DNA of 64,000 bases, taken from positions 62,001 through 126,000 of the forward strand of contig JAJFGF010000054.1 in NCBI GenBank assembly GCA_021776245.1. Direction: 5' to 3'. Shown here in pieces: positions 52,373 to 60,251 of this stretch. The notes below the pieces were generated by a model. That model ran no database searches and had not been told where the DNA came from. It saw nothing but the letters and a program-made list of their open reading frames with translations. This stretch comes from Hyphococcus sp. (GTDB lineage: Bacteria > Pseudomonadota > Alphaproteobacteria > Caulobacterales > Parvularculaceae). The translations under genes and the position numbers were made by a program. Each line of letters starts with the position of its first letter. The first letter of the stretch is position 1.

Positions 52373-52556
52373 GCTGTGGTTTTTAATAATGCTGTGAACG
52401 TGGTTTGGAAGAATTCGCCCAGCACTTGTGTGCGGCGAACAAAGAAACGTTGATGCGCGTTATTATACAGGCGCTGCGCATCAATATTCGCCCTCGAAGA
52501 AAAACTGTTCAAACCCAGGCCGGTGTAGTAAGAGTGCGCTCTTCGTCGAGGGGCGT

Positions 52557-53681
52557 ATGCGCACAATTTTTATGTTGTCCGGATTGGCGCTGATCACGTT
52601 GATTGTCGGTTTCTTCCCTCAGCCGCTGGTCAAGCCGGATTGGAAAACAGCATACGAAAAAGCGATTTCCGTCCGGGATTGCGCTGCGGCGAGTCGCATT
52701 ATAGAGATTCTTGGGGCGGCTGGATTCTGGCGTGAGGCCGGAGAGGCGGAATTTCAAAACAAAAGACAAAACCGCTGTGATGCGGGCGCATTGGCGGAGC
52801 ATAACACAGGAAGGGATTCCATCTTCCATACAGATTCGGATGGATATGTTTCCCGCAATTTTCTTGACGAGGATTGGCGCTCATCCTTTTTCGGATCGCG
52901 GGTTTACTTTTGGCGCGGTCGAACAAAACTGAAAATGTCCGACGTTGTAAACGCAGCCAATCGCGACGCCAGAGAAACGCTTCGCCAATGTATTAACAAA
53001 GTGGGATCCATCGCAAACGGGCTGCCCAATTATGACCTTTTGAATTACGCGTTGAACAACCCGAAAATATCATCCGATCAAATCTCAAAGATTGCGCGGG
53101 AACAACAAGCACAATGTCAAAGGCAACTTTTGGCGGCGCTAAAAGTTATGAAAGTCGCGGCAAGGACGCCGGAGGATCGGGCGGCAATCACGCTCTATGC
53201 TTTTCCAGTGGCTTTGCTAAAGGAGACCGCCCCTGATCAGGCGCCGCTGCTGGCATCCATATTTGACGATTTAACGTTAGAGGAATATCGGCTCGCGCGC
53301 CCAGACACCCAATGGTCCGAGGGGGAGCAACTTGCTGGCTTCGCTTGCCGGGACGACCCGCTGGCGGAACAAATGTTGATTTACACAATTCAATGTGCGG
53401 ATGAGGCGAAAGCGTTTCTCCGGTTTGACCAAACGGGCGCCGCCTTGCGCGCCGTCTACTATGCCCGTCGGGCGCAGCGGCTTGGCTGGCGAGATGTTCA
53501 AGCCGCAGAGGATCTCGCCAAAGTGCATCTGACGGAGGAGTGTTTTTCGGCGATTGTCGAGATGGAGGCGCGGGACGCTGGCGATAATACAGATCCTCGA
53601 GATTTTGACAGGCCGATCTGGCCGGCAAATTCAGGCGAGGTCTGTTTTAGCGAAGTACTTACGAAGACAGAGGCACAATGA
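52557..53681 (+). CDS. Unknown exported or membrane-anchored protein
   Basis: A 374-residue protein, with one hydrophobic N-terminal helix (MRTIFMLSGLALITLIVGFF) and a mostly helical body resembling Sel1/TPR-like repeats (AYEKAISVRDCAAASRIIEI, LGWRDVQAAEDLAKVHL). Several Cys are scattered (about nine), consistent with a disulfide-bearing periplasmic domain. GAGGGG precedes the ATG. Its ATGA overlap with the downstream esterase gene shows a two-gene unit. I do not recognise the family; the repeats are an impression from helix periodicity, not proof. Confidence 0.75.
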   Translation: MRTIFMLSGLALITLIVGFFPQPLVKPDWKTAYEKAISVRDCAAASRIIEILGAAGFWREAGEAEFQNKRQNRCDAGALAEHNTGRDSIFHTDSDGYVSRNFLDEDWRSSFFGSRVYFWRGRTKLKMSDVVNAANRDARETLRQCINKVGSIANGLPNYDLLNYALNNPKISSDQISKIAREQQAQCQRQLLAALKVMKVAARTPEDRAAITLYAFPVALLKETAPDQAPLLASIFDDLTLEEYRLARPDTQWSEGEQLAGFACRDDPLAEQMLIYTIQCADEAKAFLRFDQTGAALRAVYYARRAQRLGWRDVQAAEDLAKVHLTEECFSAIVEMEARDAGDNTDPRDFDRPIWPANSGEVCFSEVLTKTEAQ

Positions 53682-54538
53682 AAGTTATTGATGTTGTGGC
53701 GACGGTGGTAGTGTCAATTTTGGCGTTCTTGATTTCAAACGTCACAATAGCCGCGTCTGCGGAAACTGCACTCGCTGCCGCTTCGCCCGTCTCGATTGGT
53801 TCGCAATACACAATTCGGTCCGAAATTCTGGGCGCCGATCGCAACATCACAGCCTATCTGCCGGCGAGTTATGACGCATCCGAAAAGAAATATCCGGTGC
53901 TCTATCTCGTCGATGGCGGTGTCGCACAGGACTATCATCCGATTACGGGTCTTGCTTCTCTTGCCGGCCTCACAGGCATGATGCGTGAGTTTATCGTTGT
54001 CGGTGTTGAAACAGTAAATCGTCGCTACGAGCTGACCTCGCCATCGTCCCGCGCGCGGGATCTTGAAGTTGCGGATCCCAATGGCGGATCAGCGGATTTT
54101 CGCCGGTTCATGCTTGAAGAAGTCAGGCCGGCAGTAAACACTGCTTTTCGCACGACTGGCGAAACGGCAATCATTGGTGAGTCGGTTGCCGGGGTTTTTA
54201 TCGCTGAAACGTTTCTGACTGCGCCGGAAAGTTTTGATCATTATATCAGTGTCAGCCTGTCCATGTGGTGGGACGATATGGGGCTCGCGAAATCTGCACC
54301 CGAACTTCTTGAAGGCCATGATTATGCGGGCGCGAAATCTTTCTATCTGACCGTGGCCGATGAGGGTGGTGAGCATCGCGAAGGCGTTGACAAGCTGGTC
54401 GCCGCACTCGAGGCGACAACACCCGAGGGCCTCACATGGTGGTATGAACCCATGGAAGGTGAGCACCACCATACGATCTATAATCCGGCGTCTTTGAAGG
54501 CGTTGCGCCTGATTTTCGCGCCGGAACCAGCGAAATAG
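53678..54538 (+). CDS. Exported alpha/beta hydrolase (esterase D/Fes-like)
   Basis: A 286-residue hydrolase with a signal peptide (residues 1-28). The sequence follows the putative-esterase (esterase D, IroE, Fes) pattern: NITAYLPASYDASEKKYPVL, LYLVDGGVAQDYHP, a nucleophile elbow TAIIGESVAGVFIAETFL (GESVAG instead of GxSxGG), FDHYISVSLSMWWDD and a final His-rich EGEHHHTIYNP with the catalytic His. It overlaps the preceding unknown gene by four bases. Many relatives hydrolyse ester bonds of siderophores or formylated metabolites; substrate unknown. Confidence 0.9.
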   Translation: MKVIDVVATVVVSILAFLISNVTIAASAETALAAASPVSIGSQYTIRSEILGADRNITAYLPASYDASEKKYPVLYLVDGGVAQDYHPITGLASLAGLTGMMREFIVVGVETVNRRYELTSPSSRARDLEVADPNGGSADFRRFMLEEVRPAVNTAFRTTGETAIIGESVAGVFIAETFLTAPESFDHYISVSLSMWWDDMGLAKSAPELLEGHDYAGAKSFYLTVADEGGEHREGVDKLVAALEATTPEGLTWWYEPMEGEHHHTIYNPASLKALRLIFAPEPAK

Positions 54539-54683
54539 GCTGACTGGCTTGCAATCCGGGCTGCAGGCCCGTATATCCGCGCCCGATCAACGGAAAGTTC
54601 AGCTTCTTTCCGCGTTTACCGGCACGACCCCCTATATGACAGGGGCGGGGCCGGGGATGCACCGCCGCCGGGGTAACACCCTC

Positions 54684-54825
54684 GCGGCGGCAAACGGTGT
54701 TTGACGCCGCGAGGATTTTGGTTTGCGGGCCTTCGCCCGCGTGTGCGGCGGGCAACGGCGTTTAGCGCCGCAAGGGTTTTTGTTGGCGGGCTTTGCCCGC
54801 GAGAGCGGCGGCAGATGCCGCGCTG
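54684..54825 (+). repeat. Two-and-a-third tandem copies of a 61-base hairpin unit
   Basis: Unit 1 (54684-54744) and unit 2 (54745-54804) are about 80 percent identical and a third copy is cut after 21 bases. Each unit begins GCGGCGG and contains a GACGCCGC- or GCGCCGC-type dyad and the hairpin GCGGGC-CTTC-GCCCGC or GCGGGC-TTT-GCCCGC. This is the look of a short palindromic REP/BIME-like repeat. It fills most of the 303-base gap between the esterase gene and the cupin gene, about 20 bases before the cupin start. Confidence 0.75.
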
Positions 54826-54841
54826 ATATTGAGGATTTGGA

Positions 54842-55159
54842 TTGGATTATCGCCTCGCCTTTGATGACGTGAACTGGGAACCGACCCTTGATGGGACGGC
54901 CCGCCTGAAGCGTATCGTCCATGGCGGCAAGGTTTTTCGGCAGGTGGAGCTGACGCCGACAACAGTGCATGCCCATTGGTGTGAGATTGGTCATGTGGGC
55001 ATGATCGTCGAAGGCGACCTTGAAGTGGATTTTGACGGCGACAAGATCAACTTTCACGCGGGCGACGCCATTTCAATTCCTCATGGCGCGAATGACCGTC
55101 ACCGGCCGCGCGCGCTGTCAGACCGCGTGGTCATGTTTCTCATCGAAGACGAGGCGTAA
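54842..55159 (+). CDS. Cupin-domain protein (upstream of ffh)
   Basis: A 105-residue single cupin. The first motif is VHAHWCEIGHVGMIVEGDLE (His-x-His with a Cys, then Glu and His) and the second reads FHAGDAISIPHGANDRHR, with His residues that could bind a metal. It starts at a TTG with GAGGA six or seven bases upstream, directly after the tandem repeat. Its stop lies three bases before ffh. Another cupin lies on the far side of ffh (56689), with the same [11 protein letters not shown] block, so the two are likely paralogs. Substrate unknown. Confidence 0.85.
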   Translation: MDYRLAFDDVNWEPTLDGTARLKRIVHGGKVFRQVELTPTTVHAHWCEIGHVGMIVEGDLEVDFDGDKINFHAGDAISIPHGANDRHRPRALSDRVVMFLIEDEA

Positions 55160-55162
55160 CTG

Positions 55163-56692
55163 ATGTTTGAAAGCTTAAGCGACCGGTTAGGCTCTGTCTT
55201 TGAGAAACTGCGAGGCAAAGGCGCGCTCGAAGAAAAAGACGTCAACGAGGCCCTGCGCGAAGTGCGCGTAGCGCTGCTCGAAGCCGACGTCGCGCTGCCG
55301 GTCGCCAAGGATTTTATCTCGAAAGTCAGGGAACGCGCTGTCGGCGCCGAAGTCCTGCGCTCGGTGACGCCAGGCCAGCAGGTCGTCAAGATCGTTCACG
55401 ACGCCCTGGTCGACATGCTCGGTGGTGACGCTGACGCGGCCCTGAGTTTTGCAACTACGCCGCCTGCGGCGATCATGATGGTCGGCCTGCAGGGCTCCGG
55501 TAAGACGACATCGACCGCAAAGATTGCACTGCGTCTGCAAAAGCGTGACAAAAAACGCGTGTTGATGGCGTCACTCGATACGCGCCGCCCGGCTGCGCAG
55601 GAACAGCTGCAAATTCTTGGCGAGCAAACCGACGTTAAAACCCTGCCAATCATTGCCGGACAATCGCCGCGAGACATCGCCAATCGGGCGATGGAGGCCG
55701 GCCGCCTGGGCGGCTACGACGTTGTCATGCTTGATACGGCGGGACGGCTTTCCATCGATGAGCAATTGATGACGGAAATCGCCGATATCGCCGGCGCCGT
55801 GAATCCGATCGAGACGCTGCTCGTTGTCGATGCGCTGACCGGTCAGGATGCGGTGCAGACGGCTGAAAAATTTAAGGCGCGTGTGCCGGTCACTGGTGTT
55901 GTGATGACCCGGATCGACGGCGACGCGCGCGGCGGCGCGGCGCTGTCCATGCGTGCTGTTACCGGCGCGCCGATCAAGTTTGTCGGCATAGGCGAAAAAA
56001 TCGACGCGCTCGACACCTTCGAACCGGACCGCATGGCGGGCCGTATTCTCGGTATGGGCGACATTGTTTCCCTGGTTGAAAAAGCCAGCGAGGAAATGGA
56101 TGTCGCGAAGGCCAAAAAAGCCGCGAAGAAAATGGCCAAGGGCGAGTTCGACATGGACGATCTCGCCGACCAGTTTCGCCAGATGCGCAAGATGGGCGGC
56201 ATGGGCGCCATTCTCGGCATGATGCCCGGCATGGGCAAAATGAAAAAGGCGATGGATAAAGCCGGCGGCCTTGATGACAAAGAGATTGTCCATCAGGAGG
56301 CGATCATCAGCTCCATGACGAAAAAGGAGCGCAAGTCGCCGAAAGTCCTCAACGCCAGCCGTAAAAAACGCATCGCCAAAGGGTCGGGCACGTCAGTTCA
56401 GGAGATCAACAAGCTGATCAAGGCCCACCGACAGATGGCCGACATGATGAAGAAGATGGGCAAGGGCGGCATGAAGGGTATGGCGCAGCAGCTTGCCGGA
56501 ATGGGCGGCATGCCTGGCGGGATGGGCGCCATGCCGGGCGGCGGCGATGCAGCAGCGCTCCTCAAAGACGCCGGCGGCGGCGCGGGCCAGACGCCTGACG
56601 ATGTTGATTTTGACGCCATCGAAAAAGCGCTTTCCGGTCAGGCGCCCATGCCCCCGGGCTTGGGGCTGCCGGGTCTGGGGCGGAAGAAATGA
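55163..56692 (+). CDS. ffh: Signal recognition particle protein (SRP54/Ffh)
   Basis: GTPase that binds signal peptides and 4.5S RNA to target ribosomes to the membrane. The 509-residue protein has the N domain (FESLSDRLGSVFEKLRGKGA), G1 MVGLQGSGKTTSTAKIA, G2/G3 region with VVMLDTAGRLSIDEQL, G4 TRIDGDARGGAAL and the M domain with RNA-binding RKSPKVLNASRKKRIAKGSG and a Met-rich signal-binding C-terminus (GGMPGGMGAMPGGG). Normal length. It overlaps the second cupin by four bases and is preceded by the first with a three-base gap, so three genes form one operon reading into rpsP. Confidence 0.98.
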   Translation: MFESLSDRLGSVFEKLRGKGALEEKDVNEALREVRVALLEADVALPVAKDFISKVRERAVGAEVLRSVTPGQQVVKIVHDALVDMLGGDADAALSFATTPPAAIMMVGLQGSGKTTSTAKIALRLQKRDKKRVLMASLDTRRPAAQEQLQILGEQTDVKTLPIIAGQSPRDIANRAMEAGRLGGYDVVMLDTAGRLSIDEQLMTEIADIAGAVNPIETLLVVDALTGQDAVQTAEKFKARVPVTGVVMTRIDGDARGGAALSMRAVTGAPIKFVGIGEKIDALDTFEPDRMAGRILGMGDIVSLVEKASEEMDVAKAKKAAKKMAKGEFDMDDLADQFRQMRKMGGMGAILGMMPGMGKMKKAMDKAGGLDDKEIVHQEAIISSMTKKERKSPKVLNASRKKRIAKGSGTSVQEINKLIKAHRQMADMMKKMGKGGMKGMAQQLAGMGGMPGGMGAMPGGGDAAALLKDAGGGAGQTPDDVDFDAIEKALSGQAPMPPGLGLPGLGRKK

Positions 56693-57066
56693 CCCTGTCG
56701 ACACAAACCATTTTGAAACGTTTCGAAGCGCCCGACGAGCTGCGCGAATTTCCCAAGGGCAAATTCGAGCTTGTTGAAATTGGCGGCATGACCATCGGCC
56801 GCGCGACCTATCAGCCTGGTTGGAAATGGTCCGAAGATGTCGGCAAGGCCATGGGCAAAGCGTTTTGCGAGGTCGAACATGTGGGCATGGTCGTTTCCGG
56901 CTGCGCTACGGCGGCGATGAAAGACGGCGAAACGCAAGAGATGCGCGCCGGTGATATTTTTTACGTCCCAACTCATCCCCATGACAGCTGGGTGGTTGGC
57001 GACGAGCCTTACGTCTCGCTCCATTTTTTGGGCGCCGACAAATACACGACGAAAACATCTGATTAG
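56689..57066 (+). CDS. Cupin-domain protein (downstream of ffh)
   Basis: A 125-residue cupin. Motif 1 is [20 protein letters not shown] and motif 2 [20 protein letters not shown], with His residues (PTHPHDSW) that may ligate metal. It closely resembles the cupin before ffh (both have a Glu-x-x/His-Val-Gly-Met block and an AGD-xx-xP second motif), so the operon holds two related cupins. Its ATGA overlap with ffh indicates translational coupling. Rich in Trp/Pro near residue 40 ([16 protein letters not shown]). It is 17 bases before rpsP. Confidence 0.88.
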   Translation: MTLSTQTILKRFEAPDELREFPKGKFELVEIGGMTIGRATYQPGWKWSEDVGKAMGKAFCEVEHVGMVVSGCATAAMKDGETQEMRAGDIFYVPTHPHDSWVVGDEPYVSLHFLGADKYTTKTSD

Positions 57067-57083
57067 GAAAAAGGAAAACCACG

Positions 57084-57506
57084 ATGTCACTGAAGATCAG
57101 ACTTGCACGGGGCGGCGCGAAGAAACGCCCTTATTATTCGATTGTAGTCGCTGATTCACGCAATCCTCGCGATGGGCGTTTCATTGAGAAAATCGGCAGC
57201 TATAATCCGTTGCTCGCCAAAACCGACGAGAAGCGCATTCAATATGATGAAGAGCGCGTCAGGCATTGGATCGGCGTCGGCGCCAAGCCGACCGATCGCG
57301 TCGCACGCTTTCTGTCCGTAAACGGACTATATGACTGGAAAGCCGGCAACAATCCGAATAAGGCGAAACCCGGTCAAAAAGCCCAGGATCGCGAGCAGGA
57401 AAAGCAAGACAAGATTGAGGCCGCAAAAGCCGCTGCTGAAGAAGCCGCTGCAGCGCCGGCTGAAGAAGCAGCCGCTGAAACCACCGAAGAAGCCGCCGCC
57501 GAATAA
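57084..57506 (+). CDS. rpsP: 30S ribosomal protein S16
   Basis: A small-subunit protein (bS16) needed for 30S assembly. The 140-residue sequence starts [20 protein letters not shown] and has [20 protein letters not shown] and [21 protein letters not shown], all diagnostic. Beyond about residue 85 is an Ala/Glu-rich tail, a common alphaproteobacterial extension. AAAGGAAAA precedes the ATG. The usual rimM-trmD-rplS genes do not follow; a terminator and an unrelated operon do. Confidence 0.98.
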   Translation: MSLKIRLARGGAKKRPYYSIVVADSRNPRDGRFIEKIGSYNPLLAKTDEKRIQYDEERVRHWIGVGAKPTDRVARFLSVNGLYDWKAGNNPNKAKPGQKAQDREQEKQDKIEAAKAAAEEAAAAPAEEAAAETTEEAAAE

Positions 57507-57526
57507 GCTGGTTCGGTTTGAGGTAG

Positions 57527-57557
57527 GGCGAAGGCCAATCCGGGCCTTACGCCTTTT
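57527..57557 (+). terminator. Terminator after rpsP
   Basis: GGCGAAGGCC pairs with GGCCTTACGCC (one bulged A), loop AATCCG, then TTTT. It ends the cupin-ffh-cupin-rpsP unit. Confidence 0.7.
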
Positions 57558-57722
57558 GCCTTTCCAAAAGGCTGCCGCGATAATTTCTGTCGCGCAGTTA
57601 AGATTTTCTCCGGTTGCGCGTCGCTTTCGGTTTTGTCGTTGACACGACCGCGCCGCGTCCGCCATGATGGCGGCGCGGGCAAACAGCGGACGCCCGCCCA
57701 GACGGCAATCCCGTCCAAGATC

Positions 57723-57748
57723 CGCTCCGATCCTGATGGATAGGAGCG
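57723..57748 (+). promoter_or_regulatory. Hairpin that buries the ribosome site of the 59-residue ORF
   Basis: CGCTCCGATCC and GGATAGGAGCG form an 11-base stem (one mismatch) with a TGAT loop. The AGGAG ribosome site of the next ORF (57743-57746 area) is in the 3' arm, so translation would need the stem to open, as in RNA thermometers or leader switches. Fold drawn by eye. Confidence 0.4.
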
Positions 57749-57755
57749 CGTGAGG

Positions 57756-57935
57756 ATGGAAAACAGTTTCAATAAATTATTCCGAAGCTTGGCCGACTAT
57801 CGACGGCCCTGGTTCCCGTCACTTCGGCGTCGCCACGTTGAAGAATTCCTGGCGAAACAAGCAAATTTTATTTGCGATGACTGGACCATCGCGGCGCGCG
57901 ACGATCGCCGCCTGCTGGCGCGGAGAGCGTCATGA
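57756..57935 (+). CDS. 59-residue basic protein, first gene of the ocd-chrA operon
   Basis: A 59-residue polar protein rich in Arg and aromatic residues (NSFNKLFRSLADYRRPWFPS, LRRRHVEEFLAKQANFICDD). Its stop overlaps the ornithine cyclodeaminase start by four bases (ATGA), and an AGGAG ribosome site sits about ten bases upstream within a hairpin, so it is probably translated. No signal or membrane segment. Function unknown; could be a small regulatory or leader-type peptide for the operon. Confidence 0.6.
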   Translation: MENSFNKLFRSLADYRRPWFPSLRRRHVEEFLAKQANFICDDWTIAARDDRRLLARRAS

Positions 57936-58927
57936 TCGGTTCCGTTCTCTTGCTCACACGCAAAGATGTCGCGTCTTTGATGAAACATGCTGACTATTTA
58001 TCAGCCGTTGAAGCGGCGTTTCGCGCTGACAAGGAAGGCCGTGCGGCTTCACCGATGCCGATGCATATCGACGGCGACGGCGGCGTTTTTCATGCAAAAG
58101 GCGCCGCATTAATCGACGGCGGGGCTTATGTGGCTTTGAAGTTCAACGGTAATTTTCCGCAAAACTCAGAACGCTTTGGATTGCCGACCATACAAGGCGC
58201 GATCTTTCTTTGCGATGCCGGCAATGGATCGCTCCTCGCTATTTTCGATTCAATTGAAGTGACGCTCATGAGAACCGCAGCGGCAAGTGCGCTCGCCGCA
58301 AAACATCTAGCCCGCAAGGATGCGCGCATTCTATCCATTTGCGGCTGCGGCGATCAGGGTCGGGTTCAGGCTGCGGCGCTTTCGGAAGTGATTTCGTTTG
58401 AAAAAGCCTATGCGTGGGATATCGACGCCGGCAAGGCGGTCGCTTTTGCCCGAGAGATGGGAAAAACTTTGGGATTTAAATTCCAATGCGTAGAGGATTG
58501 CCGGGCCGCGACGATTGCAGCGGATGTGATCGTCACAGCGACAACGGCAGCACAACCCTTTTTGACGCTATCCGATGTGGCGCCCGGCGCGTTTGTGGCG
58601 GCTGTCGGCGCTGACAGTCCGCACAAGAATGAAATTGCACCGGCGCTGATGGCGGCGGCGAAAATTATTGTTGACGTCCTGGGACAATGCGCGGAGATGG
58701 GCGATCTTCGCGCGGCAATCGCTGCCGGCGCCATTGCGCCGGACGATGTCTATGCTGATCTTGGCGACATCGTTACCGGCTGCAAGCCGGGACGGCAATC
58801 GTCGCGCGATATCATCATCTTTGATTCAACCGGGACAGCGCTGCAGGATGTTGCGAGCGCTGCGCGCGCCTATGAACGCGCTGTCGCGGCGGGCTCGGGT
58901 CAAATGATTGCGCTGGGCGCGTTATGA
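57932..58927 (+). CDS. Ornithine cyclodeaminase/mu-crystallin family protein
   Basis: A 331-residue NAD-dependent enzyme family that makes proline or acts as a ketimine/amino-acid oxidoreductase. N-terminal half binds substrate (PMPMHIDGDGGVFHAKGAAL, ALKFNGNFPQNSERFGLPTI, IFDSIEVTLMRTAAASALAA); the Rossmann loop is ILSICGCGDQGRVQAAALSE, and DVLGQCAEMGDLRAAIAAGA follows. The conserved Arg/Lys/Asp pattern is kept. It is coupled to both the small ORF before it and chrA after it by ATGA overlaps. Exact substrate uncertain. Confidence 0.92.
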   Translation: MIGSVLLLTRKDVASLMKHADYLSAVEAAFRADKEGRAASPMPMHIDGDGGVFHAKGAALIDGGAYVALKFNGNFPQNSERFGLPTIQGAIFLCDAGNGSLLAIFDSIEVTLMRTAAASALAAKHLARKDARILSICGCGDQGRVQAAALSEVISFEKAYAWDIDAGKAVAFAREMGKTLGFKFQCVEDCRAATIAADVIVTATTAAQPFLTLSDVAPGAFVAAVGADSPHKNEIAPALMAAAKIIVDVLGQCAEMGDLRAAIAAGAIAPDDVYADLGDIVTGCKPGRQSSRDIIIFDSTGTALQDVASAARAYERAVAAGSGQMIALGAL

Positions 58928-60210
58928 CGGACGCCGGGCAATCAATCTCCCTCAAGGCGTTGACATTGCAGAGTTTCAAAATCGGATGCCTTGGATTTGG
59001 CGGACCTGCCGGTCAGATATCGTTGATGCACCGCATTTTTGTCGACGAAAAAAAATGGATCGATGCGCCGCGATATCTTCACGCCTTGAACTTTTGCATG
59101 TTGCTGCCTGGTCCAGAGGCGCAGCAACTCGCCGTCTATGTTGGCTGGCTTTCGCGCGGGATTATTGGCGGTCTGATTGCCGGCGCCCTATTTGTTCTCC
59201 CCGGTGCATTTTTTATTTTTGCATTGTCATGGGTCTATGCAACGCAAAGTGATCTTGCCGTCATGATGGCGCTTTTTTATGGCGTCAAAGCGTCTGTGCT
59301 GGCGATCGTCGCAGAGGCGCTCCTAAAGATCGGCAAACGAGCGCTGATACGCCGCATTGATTTCATCATCGCCGCCGCTGCCTTTCTTGCCTTGTTTTTC
59401 TTCGGCATTCCGTTTCCGTTTGTGGTGCTCTCCGCAGCGTTTCTTGGCGCAATGCTGGCGCGCAGCGAGGCTGTGGTCAGCGCCGATCCGTCGCCGACGG
59501 CGCCGTCGCAGCCTCAAACCAACGCCCTGATCGCAGCAATTATTTGGTTGGCGTTATGGCTCGGCCCGGTTGCGCTTTCGGCGGCGCTTTTGGGCGGCGA
59601 TCACATTATTACGCGCGTCGGCTGGCTTTTCAGTCAGCTTGCCGTCGTTACGTTCGGCGGCGCCTATGCGGTGCTTGCCTATCTTCAGCAACAGGCAGTT
59701 GAAATTGAAAGCTGGCTTACGGCGGCGCAAATGATCGATGGTCTTGGCCTGGCGGAAACAACGCCGGGCCCGCTTGTGTTGGTCAATCAATTTGTCGGAT
59801 TCCTCGCCGGATGGAATGCGTCCGGAGGGCTCGGACTAGCGGCTGCCTGCGCGTTGATGGCAAGCTGGTGCACCTTTGCGCCGTCATATCTTTGGATTTT
59901 CGCAGGCGCGCCCTTTGCAGAAAATTTGCGCCACAATCGTTACGCAGCAGGCGCTCTCAACGCGATTACGGCGGCAGTGCTCGGCGTGGTCGCAAATCTC
60001 GCTTTGTGGTTTGCAATCCATATCGTCTTCACGCGCGCAGCGCCGATGGAAACAATTTGGGGCCATGTGATTGCTGCGCCGGTCTTGCCAGGCATTGACC
60101 CTCTCGCGGCGGGGATCGCTGGCATTGCCGCCATCGCGCTCATTCGCTTCAAGGCGAATATTCTTGTGGTGATTATTTTATGCAGCCTTGGCGGTCTGGC
60201 GTTACACTAG
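58924..60210 (+). CDS. chrA: Chromate transporter ChrA
   Basis: A 428-residue long-chain chromate ion transporter (CHR family) with two homologous halves. The first half begins SFKIGCLGFGGPAGQISLMH and has LNFCMLLPGPEAQQLAVYVG; the second half repeats a FGGAYAVLAYLQQQAVEIES and LGLAETTPGPLVLVNQFVGF. About twelve hydrophobic helices are present. It exports chromate/sulfate-like anions, giving chromate resistance, and stands four bases inside the ornithine cyclodeaminase gene's end. No chrB regulator is present. Confidence 0.93.
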   Translation: MTDAGQSISLKALTLQSFKIGCLGFGGPAGQISLMHRIFVDEKKWIDAPRYLHALNFCMLLPGPEAQQLAVYVGWLSRGIIGGLIAGALFVLPGAFFIFALSWVYATQSDLAVMMALFYGVKASVLAIVAEALLKIGKRALIRRIDFIIAAAAFLALFFFGIPFPFVVLSAAFLGAMLARSEAVVSADPSPTAPSQPQTNALIAAIIWLALWLGPVALSAALLGGDHIITRVGWLFSQLAVVTFGGAYAVLAYLQQQAVEIESWLTAAQMIDGLGLAETTPGPLVLVNQFVGFLAGWNASGGLGLAAACALMASWCTFAPSYLWIFAGAPFAENLRHNRYAAGALNAITAAVLGVVANLALWFAIHIVFTRAAPMETIWGHVIAAPVLPGIDPLAAGIAGIAAIALIRFKANILVVIILCSLGGLALH

Positions 60211-60251
60211 CGTTTGCTATGCTTTCTTGACGTTCTAAGCGACCATCAAAG

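Noticed and set aside
57600-57680. CCGCCATGATGGCGG palindrome at 57659 as an operator for the ocd-chrA operon
   Set aside because: Perfect dyad but no promoter boxes near it and no known regulator; insufficient to annotate.
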